Below are positions 7,367 through 17,107 of a stretch of DNA of 21,456 nt, piece by piece. Both the position numbers and the translations under genes were made by a program. The number at the start of each line of letters is the position of its first letter. Position 1 is the first letter of the stretch. A model generated the notes under the pieces. That model did no database searches and was not told the DNA's origin. It saw only the letters and a list, made by a program, of their open reading frames with translations. The stretch comes from Dimargaris cristalligena (Eukaryota; Kickxellomycota; Dimargaritomycetes; Dimargaritales; Dimargaritaceae), in contig JANBQC010000494.1 in assembly GCA_027576995.1 (NCBI GenBank), positions 1 through 21,456 on the forward strand. Reading direction: 5' to 3'.

Positions 7367-9670
7367 AATGACGTCGACCCGAGGAACGGTGCGATGAATG
7401 CTGGGGGGATTTGGACCGACTCCGCGAGTTGGATCGGCGTCGACTCGGACGGTCCCTCGATGAAGCAGGCCGAAGGGAATGGCTGCTACTTCCCGAATCA
7501 TAGCGGGTTCGCTCACTGCGATGTTCGTCCTCACCACCGTATCGTCGTTCATTGTGTTTGCTACTGTCGTGACGCCGACTGCGGTCGGTTCCATGTCGAC
7601 TAGGGTGCTGTTCGCTATCCGGGGTATCTGAGCGGCCGGGTCGTCGGGATCGGGGGCGACCTTGGGCCGAACCCGTCGGAGTATCCCGGTCGGAATCGGC
7701 ATTGGGCGGCTGGGTAGGGGTTTCGGCTCGTCGGGCGGGGAGCGGTTTGACACTCTGGGATTGGGAGTGCGCCGGTGGAGGGCGAGGCGGGGGTATATTC
7801 CTGGGTCCCCCTGGACCTCCGCCACCACTTCCCTGTTGTGATCCTGGGCCACCAGCAGGCGGTGCCCAATGGCCCGGGGGTCGGAATGGGGGATGGTTCG
7901 GACCCCCTCCTCCACCAGGAGTATCTCTCGGACCGGCGGACGAGGAGTCCAAGTCAGTATTATTCGGTCCGCGTCCATGGGCCGGCGGGTGGGCATGCTG
8001 GCGGTTAGCCATATGTGGGGAATGTGCCTTGCTAGTATTGGGGTTGTTACCCATGCCGGGTCCGCCGACCCGGGGTCTAGGCATCCCCCCCGCTACACCG
8101 ACACCGGGACCGGATCCCCCCATGGGTGGGGGCGGCCGATTGAAGTTGCTCTGCATGTTGGGGTGCCGGAAATTAGGGTTCATGGCGGCCATGTTCGGGT
8201 GACCCTGGTAGAATGGCATGGGTGGGCGGCCGGGCATGTTCATATTGGGTGGGAAGTTGCCCATCCCGTAGGGCTGCATCGGGTTTTGGAAATTACCCAT
8301 GGGGGGTCGCATGCCATAAGGATGGTTCGGGCCGCCCATGCCGAAATTATAGGGTGGGCGACCGTGGACGTTGGGTGGAGGACCGTCAAACGCATCCGGG
8401 TCGTTGTCGTCATCATCATCCGGGGGAATTTGGTCGCTGTAATCATCGTTATCGTCGGAATGGTGGCCCCGCTTACTAGTGGTGCGATCACCCCGGTCAC
8501 CCCCGTTGTCCCCGTCGAAATTGGGGTCGTCGTCACTCGGCGGTCGATCCAGGTTGAGATGCGGGTTCATCATACCCATTGGCCGGGGGTGCATACCTCC
8601 CATACCGGGCATAAACTGCGGCATCATACCGCCCATAGGTGGCATTTGCATCCCGGGCATCATGGGGTTCATACCCATAGGTGGGCCCCGGAAATCACCC
8701 ATGTTCATACCCATATCATCATTGGCGTTGTACACGCTAATTTTCTTCTTTTGTTGGAAATCCTCCCGGATTTGCTTTTGGCGCTGACAGTATATCTTCC
8801 AGGTGGTGTCGTTCAGACCGTAATTGAAATAGTCAGTGATATCGGCACCAGGCCTGTTCCAGGGCTTGTCATCAGCGCCATCAATGTCGTAGTCGTAGAT
8901 ATCCTGGCCGTTGAATTGGCCGACGGTGTCAAGAGAGAGACCACCCTTGCGAACGATTTCGGTGGACGATGCAGTTGCAGGGGCGATGACGGAATTGGAG
9001 GCCGGAGCGGTGGTGGTAGTGGCGGTGGATGCTTCGGCCTTGTTGCTTTCCGGGGCCGACGCCTCGTTAGGCGGATCCATAATCAGCTCCACATCCGAAT
9101 CATAGCCATCGTTTAGGTAGCCTTCTTCCGCGTATTCGATGGTCGTGTCGCCTTCGGAGGGCGCCTTCTCAGTCATATCCACGGTCTGTTCGGGCATCGG
9201 TGTCGTTGGCTTCGCCGAAACAGGTGGTTCCGGGGCTGGTGCAGAACTGGGTGCGGGTACATTGGGGGCATCAGTCGGTTGGGCCGATATAGCTGTGGCT
9301 GAATAGGAGTATCGTTGCGGAGTTGATTATTTGGGGAGGGAGGGGAAGGGGACATGCATTCAGAATAGTAAAAATAATTTTCAGTTAGTCAGCAAAACCA
9401 TCGAGGGGGGCATGTCTTGATTATTAATGCGGCCAAGACCGACTTAGGCTTGCCCTGTTACCGACAAAACCAGTAGAATCATGACACAAATTAGATCATG
9501 GCTAATCCCAGCTGGATTATACACCAGATGGTAGGGTGGGTAGACAAGTGGGCCGAGAAGCATGGTAAAGGTAACCGACCTGGTTTCGACGGTGGTGGAG
9601 CGGTAGTGTTGGTCTCATCGGCGCCTAGGAAGCCGGAGCCATAGAGGAATTCGTCGTCGCTATCTTCCAT
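7365..9670 (-). CDS. FIP1: Fip1-like subunit of the mRNA polyadenylation complex
   Basis: Fip1 is a mostly disordered nuclear subunit of the cleavage and polyadenylation factor that tethers poly(A) polymerase. The signature is KPWNRPGADITDYFNYG followed by the WKIYCQRQKQIR segment (about residues 175-208). The gene has two exons: 9670-9580 (MEDSDDEFLYG start, a typical acidic Fip1 N-terminus) and 9298-7365. Joined in phase they give 674 aa; human FIP1L1 is, from memory, about 590. After the signature come a Met-rich block (18 Met in residues 225-274), an acidic Asp run, long Pro/Gly/Asn-rich sequence and an Arg/Ser/Asp-rich tail as in animal FIP1L1. The start ATG lies in CACCATGG. Taking the next in-frame ATG (9197) would lose the N-terminus. 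It is head to head with RAD2. Confidence 0.9.
9299..9579 (-). other. FIP1: FIP1 intron
   Basis: The donor is CAG|GTCGGT (a non-standard +3 to +5) after codon 30 plus one base. The branch site is GACTAAC (CTAAC at 9388-9384). A pyrimidine tract (CCCCTTCCCCTCCCTCCCC) follows, and the first AG after the branch site is the acceptor ATTCAG. The phase matches exactly: one base from exon 1 plus CC from exon 2 makes an Ala codon, and the reading frame continues into the exon holding the Fip1 signature. A second in-phase AG lies six bases on (exon start 9292) and would remove two residues. Confidence 0.75.
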
Positions 9671-9804
9671 GGTGCAAAGACTATCCAATTAGTTGAAAAC
9701 GAGGGCGGTGGGTAGTAAATGGGCTCAACCAAGTGATAATAAGGCAAATTTAAGTTGAGTTGTAGAGAAATAAGGGAAAAGGGAGTGGTGATAAGCAATA
9801 GCCG

Positions 9805-9810
9805 ACGCGT
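9805..9810. promoter_or_regulatory. ACGCGT (MluI cell-cycle box-like) site
   Basis: A single palindromic ACGCGT lies 135 bases upstream of the FIP1 ATG. In yeasts MBF binds this hexamer in genes of the G1/S transition and DNA repair. A TGATAAG site lies 10 bases away (9789-9795). One copy alone is weak evidence. Confidence 0.25.
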
Positions 9811-10298
9811 CAATGTAGTTGAAGAACAGTGGGCAAAGTGAAGCAGGTGGAAGTTGTTGGACTATTCTTTATGAACTATTTCGATTCCTAAAAAACGGAG
9901 GTGGGAGCCAGCGAGCTGGTGAGACACTCACTCACTAACTGCCGTTGTTAGAATAGTGGGATAGTTTTCGATTGAATTTTTAAGTAAATATCCCATGGGT
10001 CGACGGACCTAACAGAAGGGTCGCCAAGTAGGTGGAAAATTAGACAGCTTGTGTACGCATCGGGTGTCTAAAAATACCCGAAAAATAACCAGATATAGAG
10101 TAGTTTTATTAAGCCATAGTCGGCGAAGCTAAAAGCTGCATAGGAAGCCGTGGTACGGATCGATGCTTCATATCGAACAGCCAAGGCTCGTTAGGACAGT
10201 TGGTGCCATCGATCAGCCCGTCTCATTGCCTCTAATATCAACTCATCTCGGGGGTTTAAAAGGCGTCTGACTAACGATAGATAGAAAAAGCCGTCAAT

Positions 10299-10314
10299 AC
10301 TTATCCTGATAAGT
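10299..10314. promoter_or_regulatory. Palindromic double GATA site
   Basis: ACTTATC-CT-GATAAGT is a perfect 7-bp inverted repeat with a 2-base spacer, and each arm contains GATAAG. Fungal GATA factors (nitrogen or iron regulators) commonly bind paired HGATAR sites. It lies about 330 bases before the RAD2 ATG and 630 before the FIP1 ATG. A GATAGATAG stretch lies just upstream, near 10276. Confidence 0.45.
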
Positions 10315-10348
10315 CGGATCATGTGCTCTAACAATGCCCAAGGGGTTG

Positions 10349-10358
10349 TTAGGGTTAG
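10349..10358 (+). promoter_or_regulatory. Telomere-like motif TTAGGGTTAG (telobox)
   Basis: Nearly two telomere repeats in tandem, about 280 bases upstream of the RAD2 ATG. The same decamer occurs on the other strand in the promoter of the second membrane-protein paralogue (18577-18586). Such motifs are binding sites for Myb-type telobox factors (Tbf1-like) in fungal promoters. Confidence 0.4.
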
Positions 10359-10639
10359 AGTTTCACTTTCTTCCCAAACCTGTCCGCAGTAGTGCTTAAG
10401 TGGTTTTGGGGCTCTCAGTTCTTCAAGTCTTGCATTCCTTGTAAGTGTTCATGGGCATTTCTCGCCACGCTGGCTGTAAAATAGGTTTTCTTTTGCGACC
10501 GGTTTAGTTAGTTTCTTCGGCCAATTTGCTTTAAACTTTAAGCTTTATTCGTTGCGCGTAACTTATTTTTTTATTTCGCTTGCCTTTTCGAACGACTACC
10601 CAATCGCCTAATTGTCTTCCCGCCCCATTCCCTCAACAC

Positions 10640-13600
10640 ATGGGTGTCCAAGGCCTTTGGCCCTTACTCGAGCCAGCCGCTCGGCCGACTAAATTAGAAT
10701 CCCTGCGTGGTCGCAGGCTAGCCATCGACGCCAGTATCTGGCTCCACCAGTTCATTAAGGCCATCAAGGACAAGGAAGGCAATGCCCTGCCGAACAGTCA
10801 TATACTGGGTTTTCTTCGCCGGATATGCAAGTTGTTATACTATGGCATCAAACCCGTCTTTGTATTCGATGGTCAAACTCCGGAAATTAAGCGGAAAACA
10901 ATTGTAAGTGTGCCCCGTGCGGGATAGTGCTCAAATCAATGCCACCATCAAGCCGACCCCCTCCTCCCTTTACATGGGTCGGGGCTATATTCCCTCTCAC
11001 ACGCTCACACCCCAGTGTTTCGGTTTTCCCCATGATCTATATAATACATGGCTGAATCGTAATTAAAACAGGCGGGTCGTCAGCAACGGCGTGAAAAACT
11101 AAAAGACGGTTCCCGTCGGGCAGCTGAAAAAATCCTCAGCGCCCAGTTGAAGCTTCGCGCTCTTCAGGCCACCCAATCCCCACCTAAATCAACCGACCAT
11201 GGTGCTTCGACTGTGACGCTCTTGGGCCGAGGGTCCCCAGGGTCTAAGCGTAAGCGGGACCCTTACGACCTGAGTCTGGGTGAATCCTCCACATCTATTG
11301 CGTCGTCAAGTACTGCACAACTCTCCAGCCGAGAGGATCCTCGACTGGCCCTCAAGGGCGAACTAGAGGTATTTGTGGAAGAAAACCAGGACGCCGTTGT
11401 CGACATGGATTCCGAAGTCTTCAAAGCCCTCCCCCTCGAAATCCAGCACGAAATCGTCCTCGACCTTAAAAATCGAAGTCGCCAAACCTCCTGGGATCGA
11501 TTCGAAGAAATGGTACGTTTAGCACCCACCGCGTTCGAATTCTCCCAGCTACAGATCAAAAATTTGGTGAAACGGAATGACTTGATGCAGAAATATCTGA
11601 CGGTTAGTGGGATGGATCACCGGGTGGCGTCGTTGAAACCGGGGCGAGTGGCAGGCGAACGGAGTAGGGAGTACGTTTTGGTTCGGAACGACGAGGCCCA
11701 AGGGGGCTGGACTATGGGGGCCGCCCGATCCGCCGATAAAGTAAACAGCGCTTCCTCGGACAGGAGACGGGAGCCCGAAGTGGTTACGGTTTCGGATTGT
11801 TCTACAGAGGAGGAGGAAGACGAGTTTGAGGAGGTCCATATTCCCGAAGTGTAAGTAGTTTTAACCCACTCTATATAGTTATGTGCATATGGATACATTT
11901 ATATATATACTACTATCCAAGGCTGCGTGGTTTGCAATTATTTAAACGGGCTACTCATCCGACTTTATTACCCACCCCGCTTCTAATACATTCGCTATGC
12001 GTCACCGAATACACCCATAACCGACCACGCCTTCAAGGGCCAGTTTTCGGCTAGCATCCCCCAAATCCCTACATACCACTAACTCAATAGGTCCCGTTGA
12101 TTCGATCCTTATTCGGGATGATGGCGACTTTCCCTTAGAATTAATACCCGAATCCCTTAGTGAGAACGAGCGAACCGATCGCCTAATTATTTCAGAGATC
12201 GAGGATTGGTACCAGTCCCCGGCTCGGAAAAGAACTCCTATCAAAGATGATGATCAAGAAACTCGAACTGTCCGACTAGCTAGCCCACTAGGGCCGTTAA
12301 CTCCGGATGCCCCGGGCCTGCCCAACACCCCCTCTTTTTCTCATAATGCCTTTATGAAGCAGAGCGAAGCACCGGTCCGCAGTCAACCTGTCCAAACTGG
12401 CGATATTATTGAGGAGGAAAAATCATCTGAGATTCTACTAACCACCGTAGATAGTGAACCTACCCCCGACCCAGACTCCAGCCCCGATCTGGACGACCCT
12501 GTGGCTATATTGAATACTATCATCAATCGAAACAAAGGTGCCGTGGATACTACACCGCCAGGTCCATCGCCGCCTGAGCCAGTCGAAAGCACCTGGGCGG
12601 CTATTTTCCGAACCTCTATTTTAAAGCCGATCGACTTTGAGAAGTCCCCTAGTACAACGGCCCAAGACGAGCTGAGTCCAGTGGCTGATTCAGACACGAC
12701 CGTAGCAAAGCCCACCGAGGCCGGTCCTGTGATGGACCCAACCCCCGATCAGAGTACACCGCCGAAAGAGCATGTCCCTGAGATTTCGGCGAGTCCACTT
12801 TTACCACCGGCCCGGCCCGTATTTAAACCTAGCGGCCCGCCTCAGACAACAGCCGTTGAACCGACTACCGAGTCGGACGAAAAGCGCCAAGAACGCAAAG
12901 CATTCCTTACCAGTCTGGAACATAATTCGCCCGCTCAAGTGCGCCAGCACCTGCACTCGGAAATTACCCAGTTCCGCCAGCGGCAAACCCGCGAAGAACG
13001 CTACGCGAGCGAGGTCAACGCGGAAATGGTTTCGGACATACAGCTCCTCCTTCGCCTCTTTGGTATTCCGTTTACCACGGCCCCTACCGAAGCCGAGGCG
13101 GAATGCGCCCAGCTGAGCCAACAAGGACTGATCGACGGTATCGTCACCGACGACAGCGACGTGTTCTTGTTCGGAGGCACCCAGGTGTTCCGGCATATGT
13201 TTAATCAAGCCAAATCTGTGGAATATTACCTGTTGGCCGATTTGGGCCAGGAAATGGCCATTGACCGCACAATTTTGATTCAGTTGGCCTACTTGTTGGG
13301 GAGTGATTATACGGACGGTATTCCTGGGGTGGGCCTGGTGAACGCCCTCGAGATTTTAAATGAATTCCGCGGCCCCGCCGCTTTGGCCGACTTTAAAACG
13401 TGGTGGCTCAATGCCACCAATCCTCTCCTACCCTCCGAATCCCATCGCCCTCCGACCGCTGGTCTCGAGCGGCTCCGGAAGCTGGCCCCGAAAATCCATT
13501 TGCCCGACACTTTCCCGGATCCCCAGGTTCGGGACGCCTACGGCCACCCAATTGTGAGTCAGGACGCCACTGCGTTTCAGTGGGGCTTCCCCGACTTGGA

Positions 13601-14201
13601 TGCCCTGCGTGATTATCTAGGGCCCCGGTTGCGCTGGCCGCAATCGAAAGTGGACCAGGTTTTATTACCCGTATTACGTCGTTGTTTCCGGGAGGACAGT
13701 GATGGGCCAGTCGGAGCGGCGCCTCGTGCGGTCACCGTGACTTCGGCGGACCGCTCGCTCTTGTCATTTTTTACACCCCTGCCGGCATCGTCGGTTAGCA
13801 GAGGTAGCCAAGGTCAACTGGGAGGCTTATCAACGACAGGGCATAAGAGTGAAAGGGTTCGGTGCATTATTGCCCAGTGGAAAGCGGCGGCTACTAAACC
13901 GCCCACCTTGACATCGACTACAGCTTCTGAGGCGGTTCAGGAACCTTCCAATACTGCGTCCTTATCCCCGAAGGCCAACCAAAACGTACCTGTCCCGGAC
14001 AAACCCACTACAGAGGCACTGATGTATGCCAGTGACTACTCCACACCTTCGGATTCGGGGGATGAGAGGGGCGCTAAAGTACCTTTACCCCGGGTAGCCC
14101 CAAAGCGCAGTCAGGGCAAGACCAGGGGCACTCGTCGTACTGCGACACCCAAGACCACCGCCGCCACCACCAAACAACCCTCCCGCCGACCAAAAAAGTA
14201 A
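10640..14201 (+). CDS. RAD2: Rad2/XPG structure-specific endonuclease (nucleotide-excision repair)
   Basis: Cuts the 3' side of the damage bubble in nucleotide-excision repair, together with TFIIH. Exons 10640-10903, 11072-11850 and 12044-14201 join in frame to 1066 aa (yeast Rad2 about 1030, human XPG about 1190). The N domain starts MGVQGLWPLLEP, as the family requires, with metal ligands D30 (LAIDAS) and D77 (VFDG). The spacer has the conserved VFKALPLEIQHEIV block (about 204), a KRKR cluster and an acidic EEEEDEFEEV patch (334-343) like Tfb1/p62-binding motifs. The I domain (about 660-790) has TEAEAECA (E697, E699), TDDSD (716-720) and GSDYTDGIPGVG (767-778). A degenerate PIP box (DRSLLSFF, 917-924) and a basic tail follow. 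All catalytic residues are present. Confidence 0.95.
10904..11071 (+). other. RAD2: RAD2 intron 1
   Basis: A consensus donor GTAAGT follows codon 88 (phase 0) and the acceptor is AAACAG. Joining gives IKRKTI then AGRQQRREKLKDGSRRAAEK, which matches the N-domain helix of the family. The intron has in-frame stops, so it cannot be read through. Length 168 bp. Confidence 0.85.
11851..12043 (+). other. RAD2: RAD2 intron 2
   Basis: The donor GTAAGT overlaps a frame end that would otherwise stop translation at 11852. The branch site CTAAT is at 11983-11987 and the acceptor CAG ends at 12043, with phase kept (GT plus T). The third exon is open from 12021 on, well before its first ATG at 12354. An alternative in-phase acceptor AAG at 12037 would add two residues; CAG is the better match. 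Confidence 0.75.
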
Positions 14202-16079
14202 AAGGCACCCAGTTGATTATTTTGTATCATATGGACTTGCGGTTTAATACTGACCCGTTATTCATCTCATTGTTTATCTAATATCGTTTATGGGCAATTA
14301 TTTGGGAGTCAAGCTGAATTGGGAATGTGCACATACAAAAATACACCATAATGTTGAACCCCTAGCTTAAAGGCTCTACTTTGGGAAGTGGATGGCCCTG
14401 TTCTCCAATTGCCATTCTGTATTTTGGTTGGATATGGGAATCAGTGGCCGTATTATCACGATGTTTCATTGTAATTAGTTTCGTTTTTCGAGTCGTTGTG
14501 GTTTATCCTAACCATATACGTTGGGGATGGGGAAACCATTTTAGAAATATGAGGAGGAGTCAGGCGGTTATGATCGCCCTCCAAACTATTAAACATCCGT
14601 GGGGCCAGCTCGGACCAGATAACCCAGAATTGCTAAACCAAGGGTGCTGAACTGGCGGATCCTATATTTTCAGACATCGCACCCCGCCTATATGGCGGCT
14701 GAGAGGTGGTTAGGGATAACAGGCGGTCCCACTTGGCCCAAATTGACGGAATTATTGGAGCACCGAGGTCGCTCTTTTGTGGTATTCGTAGGGGGGTGCC
14801 GCTGATACCTACTTCATAGACAACCATGAATCTATTTATGGCATGAGTTGGAGAGAGGTCATGTTTTTGAGTTGCGGTTACCAGATATAACTGTATTATC
14901 CCTGATTTAAGTTTGGTTTAATTGGACGGGCTTGTAAACTTACTATGAATAGATACTCTCACAACCATATCCAGTACGAGAAGGGGGGGGGTGAATGTAT
15001 GGCGCCCATTAATTCAAGTCCCCCCTTGACAGCCTTGGTCCTCGATTTGGATCACGTCTTCTGCTACAGAAAGCGAACTATGTTTAAGTTATACGCAATG
15101 TTTACGAACTGATTAGTGACAGTTTAAATATTCTTCACGAGCAAATTATGCCATGGTTTTCAACATCGGATCGATTTCAGTGTCACTCTAAAAGAAGTAA
15201 CAGTCTAATGCCTTATCGCTCGTTTATCGGCTTAATCGGCCGTCCACCGAGTGGTACCGCATGTGAAGGAACGGTTAGGTTAGGCAAATTGGGTGAACAG
15301 GGTTACTTTTAGTGAGGGGTAGCACAGGCAGCTCGCCGATACCTAGCAAAGGCGTATTAGATAGCTACACTGGTGAATATGATACCTCCCCATTTAGGCA
15401 ACCCCATATATGTCCCCTCATCTTTATATAGTCTTATACGAAGCCTCCCTCCTCCCCCACGCAGTCACGACCGCCGGGGTTTCCTGACGGACCCGCTTAG
15501 CCCAATACAGGCTTGCTAAAAGGGTACTTGGCCCATCCTTGTTCAACAGTGGCTTGGGTTGACATGTGCAGGCGGATTAATGTTGAATTAATTTAATTGG
15601 AAATAGGGCCGCTAATAGGTTAGCGACTCACCCCGGCCGCTGTCTTTTATCACATAAACAGGGGGAGGAGGAGGGAAATGTCCATCAAGAAAAGGGGAGA
15701 AGGGAAGGGGTTTGGGATAATCTTGGTGGAAGCCATTGGTTGGAAACAGAGCTCATAAAGGGGATGGTTACCATTTGGGCGGGCCTGTTCCCAGATCCTT
15801 CCAGCCAACGTTGCTAGACTCGTGCCAGGGTTTGGGTTAGTAGTCTCCCATTTATAAGTGGAAGCGAAACAGCACCGGGCCTCTATTTAACCCTCCCGAT
15901 AGCTCTTCTCTTGAACACCACAGCATGATGCACCCCCACTCACTTCTCCTAGTCCACTATTTATTTACTCCGCCGATAGTTTTTTTATTGAGGCTGATCA
16001 TTGTAGCATATTTGATTTCAACATTTCTCTTTTCTTTCTTTATCCATTTATCTATCTATTACAACCCCACACGGCTACT
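14202..16079. other. Intergenic region after RAD2
   Basis: 1.9 kb without a credible gene. The 89-codon frame at 14381-14650 has no recognisable features. A small inverted repeat CCGCC-TATAT-GGCGG lies at 14684-14698 (CCG and CGG triplets nine bases apart). The last 250 bases hold promoter-like sequence for the next gene: GGGTTAG (15834-15840), TATAAG (15853-15858), CTATTTAA (15882-15889) and a pyrimidine-rich leader with upstream ATGs. Confidence 0.55.
15853..15858 (+). promoter_or_regulatory. TATA-like element of membrane-protein copy 1
   Basis: TTTATAAG lies about 225 bases before the start codon and 13 bases after a half telobox (GGGTTAG, 15834-15840). A second AT-rich element, CTATTTAA, is at 15882-15889. 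Either would put the two upstream ATGs at 15925 and 15928 into the mRNA leader. Confidence 0.35.
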
Positions 16080-16110
16080 ATGGGGCGATTATACCGCTAT
16101 TTTCGTATAG
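15925..16110 (+). other. Upstream ORF overlapping the start of membrane-protein copy 1
   Basis: Two adjacent ATGs (15925 and 15928) open a 61-codon frame that ends at 16110, 31 bases inside the main coding sequence and in another frame. If transcription starts at the TATA-like elements, ribosomes meeting these ATGs would bypass the main start. The peptide is hydrophobic, as any translation of a pyrimidine-rich leader would be, and is probably not functional itself. A start of transcription after 15930 would remove it. Confidence 0.35.
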
Positions 16111-16925
16111 AACGGTTCGACCCCGAGTGGTTTGTCACATCAAACCTAGTTAGCCCCCGGGTGCTACTGATTATCCGTCTGCTGCTATTTATGTTCGCCT
16201 TGGGCACCTTAATAGCCATGTTCGTGGCCAACTCCTACCGGTTTTTTTACTACATGACGTGCTGGTCCTTCTTCGGCTTGACTATCTATTTTGGACTTGC
16301 TACGTACGTGTCGGCGCGGTATTGTAGCGGTCCGTTGCGGTATACGGAGCTAGCCAACCCCCTCTACCGGGCATCCAGCTTAACGCGGGCGGGGTATTGG
16401 TTCCTCTACGAGTCCATGGTGACGTTCCATCTACTCGTTCCCATTATATACTGGTCGTTGCTTCGGGACACCTTCATTACTTCGGTACCCCTGTACATTT
16501 ACACGGGACTAGCGTCGCACGCGGCCGACTTGGCGGTGATAGCGGTAGAAGTTTTATTGAACCGCCAGCGTCTGCAGCTCAGTCACATTATCGTCCCTTT
16601 GTTGATCATGGCCCTTTACCTGGGCCTGGCCTATACCGTGTGGGGGGCCCGGGGCATCTTTGTCTACCCGTTTCTCAATTTCCAGCGGCTGCACGGCTGG
16701 GTGGCCGCCATCATGCTGGCGTTGGTGGTGTTCTGCTCAGTACTGTTTTTGTTCCAGTATGTGGTTCACTGGGGCCGGGATTACGTGTTCCGGCGACGTC
16801 GCGCGACGCTCGTGGGGGATAAAAAAAAAGCTGCGCATCGGCCTCGTGCCGATGGTCCGCCACCTACTAAGAAGGGTATGCATGCGGACCTCGACTCCCC
16901 CGTCGAACCAAACCAAATTCCCTGA
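16080..16925 (+). CDS. Six-pass membrane protein, FAR-17a/AIG1-like, copy 1
   Basis: 281 aa with six clear hydrophobic segments (about 27-49, 55-78, 105-128, 138-158, 170-190, 206-230) and a charged C-terminal tail after RGRDYVF-type basic residues (GRDYVFRRRR). Order and motifs fit the FAR-17a/AIG1 (and rolling-stone-like) membrane family. YMT at 58-60 matches the segment holding the catalytic Thr of AIG1, SHAAD holds H147 ten residues before E157 as His134 does in AIG1, and FVYPFLN (194-200) matches its VYPFL motif. AIG1 and ADTRP hydrolyse branched fatty-acid esters (FAHFA); whether this protein does is inference. The N-terminus YRYFRIERFDPE and the last residues QIP are shared with copy 2, which is about 60% identical over residues 1-245 without gaps. 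The tail is encoded through a run of nine A (16821-16829). Confidence 0.85.
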   Translation: MGRLYRYFRIERFDPEWFVTSNLVSPRVLLIIRLLLFMFALGTLIAMFVANSYRFFYYMTCWSFFGLTIYFGLATYVSARYCSGPLRYTELANPLYRASSLTRAGYWFLYESMVTFHLLVPIIYWSLLRDTFITSVPLYIYTGLASHAADLAVIAVEVLLNRQRLQLSHIIVPLLIMALYLGLAYTVWGARGIFVYPFLNFQRLHGWVAAIMLALVVFCSVLFLFQYVVHWGRDYVFRRRRATLVGDKKKAAHRPRADGPPPTKKGMHADLDSPVEPNQIP

Positions 16926-17079
16926 TGGGCGGGGTATATTTATGCAGATGTTTTCCGGGGAAGAATCTGTCGCCGGCCCCTTACGTATTTAATCATGTAC
17001 TTACCCCTCATTTACCACATACTGGGGCATACTGACTTTGACAGCACGGCGAACTCCAGTGTCAGCTTTGGTCGGAAAT

Positions 17080-17107
17080 TAATAATAATAATAATAATAA
17101 TAATAAA
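17080..17107 (+). repeat. (AAT)n microsatellite ending in AATAAA
   Basis: About nine tandem TAA/AAT units. The last unit runs into AATAAA (17102-17107), about 180 bases after the stop of copy 1, so the repeat may also supply its poly(A) signal. No other AATAAA was seen between the stop and this point. Confidence 0.85.

Larger units (their letters stand above)
9671..10639. promoter_or_regulatory. Shared FIP1/RAD2 divergent promoter region
   Basis: 969 bp separate the two divergent start codons. The region contains an ACGCGT site, several GATA motifs including a perfect palindromic pair, and a telomere-like TTAGGGTTAG, each listed separately. There is no open frame with coding character. T-rich and pyrimidine-rich DNA precedes the RAD2 ATG (10560-10639), as is common in fungal leaders. 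Confidence 0.6.

Noticed and set aside
7869..9116. 415-codon plus-strand frame opposite FIP1
   Set aside because: It is antisense to the Met/Pro/Gly-rich FIP1 exon; the His/Val/Gly-rich translation is the mirror of that low complexity and matches no family.
14381..14650. 89-codon plus-strand frame after RAD2
   Set aside because: Composition follows the local sequence, no recognisable features, no flanking gene signals.
14684..14698. CCGCC-TATAT-GGCGG as a CArG or zinc-cluster site
   Set aside because: The AT core is five bases, not the six of a CArG box, and there is no neighbouring promoter; kept only as a small inverted repeat.
16821..16829. Run of nine A in membrane-protein copy 1 as a frameshift site
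   Set aside because: The normal frame continues to a tail ending QIP, as in copy 2, so no shift is needed.
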